A stretch of 64,000 bases of DNA. Source: Paragonimus skrjabini miyazakii (Eukaryota; Platyhelminthes; Trematoda; Plagiorchiida; Troglotrematidae). The first letter of the stretch is position 1; every line of letters begins with the position of its first letter. Positions 40,701-46,055 of the stretch are shown here, piece after piece. Under the pieces are notes generated by a model. It saw nothing but the letters and a program-made list of their open reading frames with translations. It was not told where the DNA came from and ran no database searches. The DNA lies in contig JTDE01002926.1 in the NCBI GenBank assembly GCA_014338405.1, positions 22,587-86,586 on the forward strand, in the 5' to 3' direction. Made by a program: the position numbers and the translations under genes.

Positions 40701-43074
40701 CGACACATTTTAAATGTTAGATTATTCCAAGTCATTATTGCGGTGAGCGGCGGCCAGAGACACAGTACCTCTAGGCCAGGCTCATGGTCATTGTGGATCA
40801 GTGAAAGAACGAAATGAATATTTACTTCCAGTCATATGTTGTTCGTGTCTTCGATCGAGTGAGCAACCATATATTAAGGCGTCATCTTGACAGCAGACGT
40901 CCATCCAGGCATGTTTACATACAACTGGGACAATATTCAGTATAATAACGTCACTTATTACTTAACGATGCTATGATAGTTCAGTGTACAATCGGTGTAG
41001 CTGAGTCTAGTCCGTTTCAGGTCGTCAATCTGCACTACCTGTGACCAAAAGTTCTGAAAATGATAACGTTGGAATGTTTCACAATATCCTATCATAACCG
41101 AGTTGTTCGTTATTTGAGCTCGTAAAGAAGAAGTAAGAGTATAGTCTCGTAACCCGGCCCTTGCCTTCAGTCTCGATTGACACAGGATACCTCAGCTTGT
41201 CAGTTCGCATCAACTACACTCACTGTAGTTCAACATGGTGACGGTATATTTTGTTGTGATACTGGTTTAGACGTATTACAAGAATACGTTGAATACTTTT
41301 TGTGTAATTTCGATTGAGCTACTCTGAACTTTGCCCTACAGACTAATTCGTAATTCTTCGCATCAGTGGCCTTTTTAGCGTTTCTTTCGGTTGAAAGTTT
41401 AAAACACTTGGTAAATAGTCACGCAGCACATACAGGATTAGTGACTAGGTGGTAAGTAACGCGACTGTTATTAGTTCAAGTCTCAATCGGACTGTCTCTG
41501 GTCAGTGATTGGTCTACGCATTTGAATTAAACTGGAAACACTAGAATGTCCGTTCAGAGGTGAACAGCACTCAGCAGTAGCAGAAATTGACAATCCCTTG
41601 CGTATTTACCCACGTTGTTGAGGTTAAATCTTACTTTTACGATTCCATTTCATTGAGATTATCTAGATCAGTTAACTGGAACATCAAAGCATGGCATGCA
41701 TTATTTTACTTATATTGCTTTTCTGGTCCGCATTGGTATGACATTGGTAATCCTTTTTTGAGTCATCATCTAAAAGCCTCAACTACCATCTTAACGCCTT
41801 GGGAAAAAATACAGTTCTGGTTACTAAACAAGCATTGACCTTTAATACGAAATAGTCGTCTTGTTCAGTTTATACCTCTGTTATCGGTTCGTGAGAAAAA
41901 ATGAACACGGTGAGAAGTAGATGAAAGTTATATTGATAAAACGTTTTTACCGCCGTTAGGTCGGTGATAATTCCGCCATAATAGATTGCTTTGGTTAAGT
42001 CCGTACCGTTCTACGCTTGTCTAACAAGACTGTCAGAACTGAAAACGTGCTATCTGTTTCAGTTTTTCGACGAAAATTTGATCCGGTGATCAAACTGCTC
42101 GTTAAAGCGACCTGACAAATTTTACAATATGCCATTTTCAGTAGCTTCACGGTCTCGTAACAAAGAAGGAATATTCTTCACTGTCCAATAAAAAACAGAG
42201 CAAAGCAGCGTCGGATTGGTAAATAAATAAGGCAGCATCACCTGACACGGCGTATTAATTAAGTCAAAGCAGCAATAGCAAGCAGTAGTGTAAACCATCT
42301 GCCGTATACAGCTACAGTGTGAAAATGAATCAATCTTTCGAGGTCATCTTCAAGGCGCCTAGACGGTAGTTAAATTCAGTACAACGTCAAAGCATTGTGA
42401 CGGATAGATCTATTGCGGTTCGACTACAGAAACTTGTGCTGTTTTCACACGATGCTGTTCTAGATCTTTAGACTACCACTAGCTTTTTATCAACAGGAAT
42501 GCCATTCATATTGAACCATCGTTGAGAAACTGCTGAACTATCTCAAATGGTGGATAGATTCGAACTGATTGTTTCCCCATGGTAGATGGATTATTCACAC
42601 GTTTTAGGCAATGTGCATTCACTGGCCTTAAGCAATGCACTGATCTCATGGTGGATTTCTAAGAAACATGTTCGTCAACTTGCCTTTCAATATGACTACA
42701 TGGGCATCTTGAACCAACTTTTAGTTCGTTCATTTCAGAAAGCATTTATTACGGAGTTGACCGGACTGATTGAACCGACTGGTGAGCACCAAGAAATCGT
42801 TGAGAAACTCTCTGAAATGAACAATCCTATGGAAGAAAACACCATAGAAATCGAGTACAAAGAACAAACAGAATCCGGAGACTATCGTCATCTTCAAACG
42901 GACCCAAACTCGAAACAAATCGATCCGGAATTAATGAAGAAAATAATGCACATTGCCTCAACGGCGGGGGAGTCGGATCCATCAGGACAATATCGAGTGA
43001 ATCACACGACAGGCGGACTCATATCTAACCTAAGCGCAGTCAGCTCAGATTACAGTGAGAACAAAAGTGAATAG
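280..43074 (+). CDS. DNAAF1: DNAAF1 (LRRC50/ODA7), dynein axonemal assembly factor 1; multi-exon gene, 5' end outside window
   Basis: Gene-level entry; exons are listed separately. DNAAF1 is a cytoplasmic LRR protein that helps pre-assemble outer and inner dynein arms before they enter cilia or flagella (family knowledge). The exons encode, in order: the N-terminal block before the LRRs (TKEFLRKHCAKHKLYQTP), five to six LRRs, an LRR cap with the family-hallmark YLDDRPVFPKDRACA, a charged coiled-coil-like stretch (LREKRQIIEARRREKEL), and a long acidic, Ser-rich C-terminal half that is poorly conserved in the family. The visible exons give roughly 770 residues, close to the 725 of human DNAAF1. 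Introns run from 72 bp to about 6.7 kb. In a fluke the protein would serve miracidial and flame-cell cilia and sperm flagella (inference). The initiator exon is not in the window. The N-terminal half is near certain; the exact C-terminal exon set is less so. Confidence 0.93.
372..3180. other. DNAAF1 intron, no recognised element
   Basis: About 2.8 kb. Short ORFs here (for example 2318-2602) are overlapping, low-complexity frames without splice context. A short AGGTCAAGGTCGAGC-like reiteration near 1158-1185 may be old repeat material, as may the segment around 2060-2240. Confidence 0.5.
3181..3402 (+). CDS. DNAAF1: DNAAF1 exon: first three leucine-rich repeats
   Basis: The acceptor cgatgctcag ends at 3180 and the donor gtaagt starts at 3403. 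Two bases complete the phase-1 codon (Gly), then FSKIENLTEYTGLKCLFLEV and NGIQTISGLESQTELRSLYL lead into LSKNLIRKIENL and YLDTLDISNNMVSKIENL. These are SDS22-like LRRs with the LxxLxLxxNxI pattern and match human [20 protein letters not shown] closely. The exon ends in phase 1 (222 bp). Confidence 0.96.
4970..5275 (+). mobile_element. RTE-type LINE, 3' end fragment
   Basis: Contains the dispersed 3' motifs shared by several copies in this window: gaagctgtcttgctgatgac, tttactttcacttgcagctc, then ggcagttaagcatcagtg and accactgat, ending in a short ATG-repeat tail at 5251-5264. The same order recurs at 7.9, 31.7, 35.1 and 45.9 kb. Confidence 0.75.
6170..8140 (+). mobile_element. Degenerate RTE LINE: reverse transcriptase to 3' end
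   Basis: Broken frames encode reverse transcriptase pieces: KISLTSVIFGVIASIMLRGL, GFHTGRVCIGQIFTLRQILE (6720-6880), then GDAPQGCYLSTFFVNFVIDE and RLADLDYMYD (7040-7190), where the catalytic YADD is YMYD. From 7340 the endonuclease-RT C-terminal region is recognisable with many stops. The 3' end carries the shared RTE motif around 7870-7930 and a short GAT/GGT repeat near 8110-8133. Frameshifts and stops make it dead. Confidence 0.8.
8243..8412 (+). CDS. DNAAF1: DNAAF1 exon: LRR 4-5
   Basis: The acceptor tttgtattgcag ends at 8242 and the donor gtgagt starts at 8413. After two completing bases (Asp with the previous G) it reads KLPNFTRLIIAHNKLSDLDD, then LIHLVNCPQLSVLDLQHNHI and KDPEVIEEVFAKMPSL. 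It ends on a full codon (phase 0). It corresponds to human VLNTLQMAHNHLETVEDIQ through ILESMPDL. Confidence 0.96.
8413..14431. other. DNAAF1 intron with an imperfect hairpin
   Basis: About 6 kb. I recognise only an imperfect inverted repeat (13382-13655, listed separately) and a two-copy acactatacgat reiteration at 9078-9101. The 147-codon frame at 10413-10856 has no protein-like character and an overlapping antisense frame. Confidence 0.5.
13382..13655. repeat. Imperfect inverted repeat (hairpin)
   Basis: The left arm (about 13382-13480) contains agacaggtttaatcc, tttggatttatcaggtagag and atagtctgg. The right arm (about 13560-13655) contains cagactatctctccatgacg, aatccaaac and gaaacctgt. They pair as reverse complements at roughly 70 percent across about 90 bp, with an 80-bp spacer. 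It resembles a decayed fold-back element; no coding content. Confidence 0.55.
14432..14506 (+). CDS. DNAAF1: DNAAF1 exon: last LRR and start of LRR cap
   Basis: This 75-bp phase-0 exon lies between acceptor tttcactccag (ends 14431) and donor gtaagt (14507). It reads RVLYNQGNPFVREVKNYRR then KIINLC. It fills exactly the gap between ...KMPSL and KQLTYLDD and matches human RVLNLMGNPVIRQIPNYRR. The normally strongly conserved NLMGNPV is YNQGNPF here. The fit in phase, length and position makes the call firm despite that divergence. Confidence 0.9.
15440..15780 (-). mobile_element. RTE LINE C-terminal fragment (degenerate)
   Basis: Same order of motifs as the intact minus-strand copy at 39 kb: ccgctcacctcaacagtgac, then a segment like gcgtctccaaccagcggttt, cacttacccac, and the cgtgacca / cctgaatgttg blocks. 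The RTE C-terminal frame is lost to indels. Confidence 0.7.
16535..16760 (+). repeat. Dispersed repeat, copy A (inverse copy near 63.4 kb)
   Basis: About 226 bp matching the reverse complement of 63382-63607 at roughly 80 percent. Shared strings include gtcaacgcgagagta, gtagttgtcgg, tagaaacaaaaagag, and cgtagctctaacatagtt at the end. Family unknown; could be a solo terminal repeat or non-autonomous element. Confidence 0.7.
17621..17685 (+). CDS. DNAAF1: DNAAF1 exon: LRR cap hallmark
   Basis: The acceptor ttgcacttag ends at 17620 and the donor gtaagt starts at 17686. It reads KQLTYLDDRPVFPKDRACAD plus Ala, ending in phase 2. The YLDDRPVFPKDRACA string is nearly invariant in DNAAF1 and identifies the gene on its own. 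Only 72 bp separate this exon from the next, against kilobases elsewhere in the gene. Confidence 0.97.
17758..17843 (+). CDS. DNAAF1: DNAAF1 exon: post-LRR charged helix
   Basis: The acceptor gattttcag ends at 17757 and the donor gtaagt starts at 17844. With two bases from the previous exon it reads FFEGGAQYEYEVRQKWNEAE then QQKIIDSCR. It aligns with human [29 protein letters not shown]. It ends in phase 1. Confidence 0.94.
19123..19340 (-). mobile_element. SINE-like element with hammerhead ribozyme, 12-bp target-site duplication
   Basis: Read on the minus strand: a tRNA-like head with a good pol III B box (GGTTCAAGTCC, complement of 19265-19275), then a hammerhead ribozyme, then a tail. The 12-bp sequence atacactaaagt occurs at 19111-19122 and again at 19341-19352, as expected for a target-site duplication. 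A perfect 25-bp inverted repeat (19122-19146 and 19282-19306) brackets the ribozyme module. The SmAlpha SINEs of schistosomes have the same pol III plus hammerhead design. Confidence 0.8.
19202..19246 (-). ncRNA. Hammerhead ribozyme (self-cleaving RNA)
   Basis: On the minus strand: GCACTA, core CTGACGA, stem II GCTCT-AATG-AGAGT, GAAA, palindromic stem III ACTCGAGT, then C and TAGTGC. GCACTA pairs perfectly with TAGTGC (stem I). Position 7 of the core may be any base, so CTGACGA is valid. Cleavage is expected after the C of AGTC. Stem III has no proper loop, as in schistosome hammerheads, which favours action in longer or dimeric transcripts. Confidence 0.82.
20290..21060 (+). mobile_element. 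RTE LINE C-terminal fragment
   Basis: Frames encode SLKGRVCNVCARSVLPYGSE, VFDHCFLRQIVHIKWTDHAS, then the 20626-20970 frame RWWGHVLRMSSERLPYRTLY, GRCRLSGWSPLDHSNRWLET and LSEMAVCRGQWR. These match the minus-strand copy at 39 kb almost residue for residue. Stops and a frameshift upstream of 20626 break it. The ORF has no host function. Confidence 0.85.
21180..21345 (+). mobile_element. RTE LINE 3' tail
   Basis: Contains ggcagttaagtatcagtgta, ccgatgtattgctgatt and a TATGATGAG repeat, the same 3' terminus as at 5.2, 31.9 and 40.2 kb. Probably the end of a separate truncated insertion. Confidence 0.65.
22651..22722. repeat. AAT trinucleotide microsatellite, 24 units
   Basis: A pure AAT run of 72 bp followed by cgtcatcatcacc and agacagcaatacatcagtgg. 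That flank is the reverse complement of the RTE 3' tail, so the run probably grew from the tail of a minus-strand LINE insertion. Confidence 0.95.
23166..23345 (-). mobile_element. Hammerhead-SINE copy with damaged ribozyme core
   Basis: Reverse complement of the copy at 23511-23722, about 85-90 percent alike over 170 bp. On the minus strand the core reads CTGATTT rather than CTGANGA, losing the catalytic G8 and A9, although stems I and III are kept (23244-23288). Probably inactive. Confidence 0.78.
23505..23722 (+). mobile_element. Hammerhead-SINE copy with intact ribozyme
   Basis: Head with an A-box-like TGGCGTTGTGG (23522-23532) and a degenerate B box around 23560-23577, then an intact hammerhead, then the shared tail cctttcgaagtgg, caaaaggcctatctgaatgc and cgcgatcgagtgtgggta. 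It faces the copy at 23166-23345. The two arms could fold into a hairpin of about 170 bp with a spacer of roughly 200 bp. Confidence 0.82.
23595..23639 (+). ncRNA. Hammerhead ribozyme (self-cleaving RNA), intact core
   Basis: Stem I GCGCTA (23595-23600) pairs with TAGTGC (23634-23639), with one G-U. The core is CTGATGA (23601-23607), stem II is CTCT-AATA-AGAG, then GAAA and the stem III palindrome ACTCGAGT. The cleavage point is after C 23633. All core nucleotides required by the hammerhead consensus are present. Confidence 0.86.
24548..25164 (+). CDS. DNAAF1: DNAAF1 exon: coiled-coil-like and acidic region
   Basis: Largest exon, 617 bp. The acceptor tatttttcag ends at 24547. The frame stays open to a stop at 25204-25206, but a donor gtacgt at 25165 fits phase 0 into the next exon. 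It starts WLREKRQIIEARRREKELKD, a charged helix like human MIKQRAEERKRQRES, continues with an acidic Ser/Glu-rich linker, and then has a second charged helix (MIQEVYDDFEQFRKKEAEGE, EIEKRKAEIVAYGQIVEDE). If the donor is skipped the protein would end 14 residues later, a possible short isoform. Confidence 0.9.
25165..26789. other. DNAAF1 intron with tRNA-derived element
   Basis: Contains the tRNA-like element at 26029-26120 (minus strand); nothing else recognisable. Confidence 0.55.
26029..26120 (-). mobile_element. tRNA-derived SINE head (tRNA-like)
   Basis: On the minus strand an A box TAGCTCAACTGGTAGAG (26087-26103) and a B box GCTTCGAATCC (26041-26051) lie 35 nt apart. These are nearly perfect tRNA promoter elements. 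I cannot fold a proper anticodon arm or a fully paired acceptor stem, so it is more likely a SINE head or tRNA pseudogene than a working tRNA. Confidence 0.6.
26790..26961 (+). CDS. DNAAF1: DNAAF1 exon, C-terminal half
   Basis: The acceptor ttgtttcag ends at 26789 and the donor gtaagc starts at 26962. It reads CIEETQLLEPRDKISELEIS then ECVIPNDKLEISSVFGRNFA and KLDDLRSQPFISQLVLT, ending in phase 1 (172 bp). It is phase-compatible on both sides. The sequence is not clearly alignable to vertebrate DNAAF1, as expected for this variable half. Confidence 0.82.
26962..28027. other. DNAAF1 intron, nothing recognised
   Basis: About 1.1 kb with no repeats or coding frames that I can support, apart from the intronic upstream extension of the 28028 exon frame. 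Confidence 0.5.
28028..28150 (+). CDS. DNAAF1: DNAAF1 exon, acidic Ser-rich segment
   Basis: The acceptor aatttcag ends at 28027 and the donor gtaagg starts at 28151. The frame reads NSNEKYQGDDDEDSPSVLSI then SEQFTPASTVFSEESTRQAK. It enters by completing an Asn codon and leaves in phase 1. The upstream frame is open back to an ATG at 27934, but that part is best read as intron, since the acceptor gives exact phase continuity. Confidence 0.8.
28224..28319 (+). CDS. DNAAF1: Possible alternative cassette exon of DNAAF1
   Basis: Acceptor ttaatagtag (ends 28223) and weak donor gtacga (28320) bound 96 bp that enter and leave in phase 1. It can therefore be included or skipped without changing frame. 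It reads YPTSDSLPSMSSSDYSETLL then ILFEGCWLSAI. The intron before it would be only 73 bp. The Ser-rich SSDYSE string resembles SSDYSEN in the terminal exon. The polypyrimidine tract is poor, so this stays tentative. Confidence 0.4.
28320..29517. other. DNAAF1 intron, nothing recognised
   Basis: About 1.2 kb (1.37 kb if the 28224 cassette is skipped). No identifiable element. Confidence 0.5.
29518..29622 (+). CDS. DNAAF1: DNAAF1 exon, C-terminal half
   Basis: The acceptor cttctttccacag ends at 29517 and the donor gtgagt starts at 29623. After two bases it reads NWTNENFKRTTAEVITTIQP then RNPLIIEVDDDVS, preceded by a Cys codon. Of the three frames only this one is open throughout, and its phase (1 in, 1 out) fits both neighbours. 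There is no Met, so it is invisible to an ATG-based scan. Confidence 0.78.
29952..30510. repeat. Left arm of 559-bp inverted repeat
   Basis: Carries a 64-codon frame (30006-30200) reproduced exactly on the opposite strand in the right arm (32731-32925). The duplicated frame reflects the repeat, not a gene. Confidence 0.9.
30960..31930 (+). mobile_element. RTE LINE C-terminal and 3' fragment inside the inverted-repeat element
   Basis: Frames encode VRAVLLYGSEIWPLMEEDFN, VFDHRYLRSVARIGWHQRVS, then WLETLSEMSANRAQCLERC. These are followed by the shared 3' motifs gaagctgtcttgctgatgac and cttactttcacttacagctc and an ATGATGGTGATGATGG tail. It has several stops and frameshifts. Its position inside the inverted-repeat element suggests it inserted into it. 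Confidence 0.82.
32421..32979. repeat. Right arm of 559-bp inverted repeat
   Basis: Reverse complement of the left arm. Mismatches include the segment near 32650-32662, where the complement reads gacacagtgtg against gaaacaatgtg in the left arm. Confidence 0.9.
33217..33399 (+). CDS. DNAAF1: DNAAF1 exon, C-terminal half
   Basis: The acceptor ttttgatag ends at 33216 and the donor gtaagt starts at 33400. It reads SPSFLDSTKKTTTNLSPSQP then ECITCAPLSKTDCDLQIRSS and ERELFMLNSKRPMMVDTPTD. It enters in phase 1 and leaves in phase 1 (183 bp). It is Ser/Thr-rich and low in conservation, typical of the DNAAF1 tail. Confidence 0.78.
34430..35400 (+). mobile_element. Degenerate RTE LINE fragment
   Basis: Recognisable pieces include a frame like CIEWHQRVNNEKVRMQVF (34720-34790), comparable to GWHQRVSNEEVRKRVF at 31.2 kb. 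The 3' motifs are tttactttcattcacagctc, ggttgtttgtctg and tggcagttacgtatctgtgc, with an ATGGTGATGATG tail. Many stops. Confidence 0.75.
35470..35990 (+). mobile_element. Degenerate RTE LINE C-terminal fragment
   Basis: The frame 35488-35706 includes VKDPLSIDLKIKLQKLRWLS, HRVLLTEITNSW and, after frameshifts, a block like GWSPREHSNRRLETLCKTAT. The same order occurs in the 39 kb copy (SIGQLIMLHSLRWLGHVLR). The upstream part and 3' tail are lost. Confidence 0.7.
36434..36514 (+). CDS. DNAAF1: Probable DNAAF1 exon; 5' border uncertain
   Basis: The open frame TMTIFLKTNCITHIDQVEEC then INLPEEK ends exactly at a strong donor gtgagt (36515), in phase 0, which fits the terminal exon. AG dinucleotides allow a start at 36430 or 36434, but neither matches the phase-1 end of the previous exon (33399). 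Either a small exon between 33.4 and 36.4 kb is missing or the acceptor is elsewhere. Called from its open frame, its donor and the phase fit downstream. Confidence 0.5.
38056..38155. other. Assembly gap (100 N)
   Basis: Exactly 100 N bases, the usual placeholder for a scaffold gap of unknown size. Translated frames crossing it (for example 37937-38260) are artefacts. Confidence 0.99.
38985..39890 (-). mobile_element. RTE LINE C-terminal region, best-preserved copy in window
   Basis: The minus-strand frame 39870-39094 is 258 codons with no stop. It covers the region after the reverse transcriptase: NQLETVDSFTYLGSTISSAC, DDEISTRTAKTRVAFAKLRH, LSLKGRVYNAYVRSMLLYGS, VFDHRCLRELVHIKWTDRVN and LRWLGHVLRMSSDRLPYRAL, ending GWGPRDHSNRWLETLSEMAM. 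These are the typical C-terminal motifs of RTE-clade endonuclease/reverse transcriptase proteins. The catalytic RT core is absent, so it is 5' truncated. The lack of stops suggests a younger insertion than the others. Confidence 0.9.
40205..40800 (+). mobile_element. RTE LINE fragments (3' tail, then a second C-terminal piece)
   Basis: At 40215-40295 a 3' tail: ttgtgtagcagttaagcatc, then ggtgtattgctgt. At 40400-40630 a degenerate C-terminal block: tggacaaagctgtgtggtgg, cacgaaatatgaagacctt, ccattgagtacgtcggg, and a segment like ccgtcaaatcgacagccaga. The region up to 40800 matches sequence after the RTE frame at 20.97 kb (ggtgagcgg, ccaggctcatgg). Confidence 0.75.
42739..43074 (+). CDS. DNAAF1: DNAAF1 terminal exon
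   Basis: The acceptor cgttcatttcag ends at 42738 and the stop TAG is at 43072-43074. It reads KAFITELTGLIEPTGEHQEI, VEKLSEMNNPMEENTIEIEY, a Glu/Asp-rich stretch, and ends SNLSAVSSDYSENKSE. The phase-0 start fits the 36.4 kb exon. The same frame is open upstream to an ATG at 42586, but that part lacks coding character. A polyadenylation signal follows 112 bp after the stop. It could belong to a different short gene, but no promoter or start supports that. Confidence 0.7.
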   Translation, partial: KAFITELTGLIEPTGEHQEIVEKLSEMNNPMEENTIEIEYKEQTESGDYRHLQTDPNSKQIDPELMKKIMHIASTAGESDPSGQYRVNHTTGGLISNLSAVSSDYSENKSE

Positions 43075-43186
43075 GGGGAAGAACAATTCGAGTAACCTAC
43101 CGGTGTTTTGAGAGCAATTCGGTATAGAACCAAGATTCTTTCTCTCTGTGATGTTGGAGGTAGTATGCTGATTAAAAGTTCAGTTA

Positions 43187-43192
43187 AATAAA
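43187..43192 (+). terminator. Polyadenylation signal AATAAA after DNAAF1
   Basis: A canonical AATAAA lies 112 bp downstream of the TAG stop in an otherwise non-coding stretch, consistent with the end of a short 3' UTR. Confidence 0.65.
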
Positions 43193-45609
43193 GTTTACGG
43201 TTACTACCGCATCTTTTCTTCCCAGTTTAACGTCGTTGGTAAGAATTATAAACTAAAGTCACTTTGTATCATTAAAAGTTTGAGCTTGTATTGTGATTGC
43301 TTATGATACGTGTACTGCAAACCATTGGCTAAAAGACAGTAATGATTACTAGACAAAAATACCCGGGTTTATCGAAACCTGAAATACACCGATAACGACA
43401 CCCTAATCGGTTGTGCCATACAATACATCTTTGATTTACTGACCGTGTCAATTCGTTGTTTCGATTGGCATTTTAGAACCGCCTAATAATATTCAATGTT
43501 CCAATCAACTCGGGTGGCCTTCCTCAAGAGTGTTGTAGTCAAAATCACGTACATACATAATCATGAAACAAACCGTTTAGAACCAATTCATATAGTTCCC
43601 CAACTTAAAAAACAATAACATAGTGATCACAACAGAGAGTGAACAGCGTTCTCGAGATTTCCAAGAATGTTTTGTTAAAGTTGTGAATCGGCAAGGGTTT
43701 GATGGCCGCAAACCAACCTAACTTGGTCGATGTTTCAATTAGTCGCATCAACTCGATATGAACAGCACAGTTATTGCATCTTTATACAATAGAACTGATA
43801 TGATTTGCACCGTTAAGGCCTCTGAAACAACAAAAATTTAAATTAAAAAAAGTTAACAACCAGCCAGTATCTGAACATCTTTAGCAGAAACATTATTGAA
43901 CAGATTTCGATTAAGAAAGTATTCTCAGGAACCATGCCTTTCCAGTTTACTGTCCAAATGCCATATTGTGAACGAACTTATGAAAAAAATTGCCCCCTTC
44001 TGTTTGAGTACGTCATCCCGATATTACTTTGGTTGTATAATACCACAAAATGACTGGTGATGCATCCTAGGAATTCAGTTTCTATGCGGGAGCGGACAGA
44101 CTACGTATACAAAATCAAACGCGGTGGCTGCGATGTCATCGTAATAGAAAAAACGGTTGAGATTTAGTGTCCCTGTGCATTACAGGCAAACACGAATCTT
44201 TTCAAAAAACGTATGTAAAGTTCAGAAGTTAGAGAGATATTCGGCTTTCGCGTTACATGTGCTGTCAGATAATCACAATTTATGCTTTTACCAAGCCCGA
44301 TTGATTCATAATTATCACTTATCCCATGCAAAACGATGTTGTGCTGAGGCTTTCAACGTCCACATCTAATACGCATGCGTCAACCGCAGAGATGGCAAAC
44401 TCTTGCCTGTAATGTGGCACGGACTGGTAAACAACACCAGATAAGCACTGCTTATCTAGATCAGCCTCACTCCCACTTAATGGAAAACGGATTCGGCCAA
44501 CCTGTTTATACGTGATGCAAGATAACCCAACCACGCCATGATTTACTTGACCTCTGCTCCTGCGATTTCGATCACAACACTCCTAAGGAGGGCTGCTCGA
44601 GGTGGTTGAAACGTTGAATATTAAAACCTGTTCGCCACGTTATGTTCTTCTGGATCGATTCAAGTTCAGACTGTCCTGCTAGTACAGTGTCTCAGCCAGT
44701 TTGAACTCACCATATCCAAACGACTACTTACTATATGTATGTCACGAGATATGGAACAGAATGAATGGAAAGGTCGACAGGGTACTACAAGGTTAACGCG
44801 ATGACATGGATCATTGCTAGTTACGCACTTGACATTGACGAGCGTTGTTGGATCATAAGGATTTTTATATTCAGTTAGTACTAGGTCAAGGATAAGAAAT
44901 TGATGGGGCTTAATATTCTGCTACTTGCACTTATCAGGGTGTCTTCTAGGCCACTTTTACGTGCGTCAGATGTAGTCGCAATAGACCGAAAGAAGTAATC
45001 CAAAATGTAGATACAACACCGCCACTTGATTCGTTGTTGCATCACAGATGAGAATGTTTTCAATGTGGGATTGCAAGTTTGTACAGAAATTAGGTTGGGA
45101 AGCACCCGCTAGAGCAAGACTATGAAACTATGAACTCGCGTTCTTTAGTTTAAACTTATCTATCGGAACCCAACTTATAAGAGCGTTATTCATAGGGCCG
45201 TATTATGTACCTGGTATGGGATCCCGCTGAAGAGTACCGCAGTCTCAGCCAGATTTAACCCTAACATCAGACCGGTTTACATTGGATAGAAGACCAGCAT
45301 AAATATACAGTTATTCTCAGCTTTCAGCAGCCCTCATGGACATTGGTTGTTCACAGATTGCCGCTGGTTCGAACAGTAGTGTGCAAAATGAAAGAACAAA
45401 GAATAAACATAATCATTTAAAATAGGTAAATAAGACAGCAAACAAAACAACGTGATTCCAAAATGATCGTTATGTAGTGATATTCTAGGTGGATGAGAAT
45501 TTGGAAGCAATAACTATGGAAAAAGACACTGGCATTTAGTATCTTTACACTTTTCGAATGTACTACGATAAACAAATGCTATAATTTACTTTTGTGCATT
45601 CTAATGACA

Positions 45610-46055
45610 AACTGACGTGAAGTGCGAGGTAGATAGATGATGACTGGCATAGACAAATGAAATCGTTCACGAAGGGGTTGGCCAACTTAGGTCGCGTTCG
45701 TCTTCAGAGCTGAGGTCCGCAACACTCATATAGTCAGTTGCTGGAGACATTAGGCGAAATGGCGGCTAATCTGGCTCAGTGTAGTGAACGTTTTCGTTGT
45801 TTTGCTGAGCTGTGTGTTAAGTGAGAACACTTGATAACGTGGAACAGTGGAAGTCGTAAGAAAGGTGACTTGCTGACGATGCCTTACTTTCACTTATAGT
45901 TGGTTGTTTTCTGCTAAGTTTAAGTAACTTGATATTGAATATGGATTTAATTATTTTAAGTAGTTAGGTCCCTTCCTTTTTACATCGTGACTGTGTGGCA
46001 GTTAAGCATTACTAAGAACCGTTGGTGTATTGCTATCTGACAGTGATGATGACAT
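45610..46055 (+). mobile_element. RTE LINE 3' fragment
   Basis: Contains gacaaatgaaatcgttcacg and aaggggttggcc (as in the 31.4 kb copy), ctggagacattaggcg, the 3' motif tgacgatgccttactttcac, and ggcagttaagcattac with a GTGATGATG tail. Coding potential lost. Confidence 0.75.

Larger units (their letters stand above)
36515..42738. other. DNAAF1 intron with RTE fragments and assembly gap
   Basis: About 6.2 kb. Contains the 100-N gap, the intact minus-strand RTE frame and a plus-strand RTE remnant. The frame 42586-42738 upstream of the last exon is taken as intronic. Confidence 0.55.

Noticed and set aside
42586..42738. Start of the last DNAAF1 exon frame as a separate gene beginning at ATG 42586
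   Set aside because: A strong acceptor at 42738 and phase agreement with the 36.4 kb exon make the upstream part intron.
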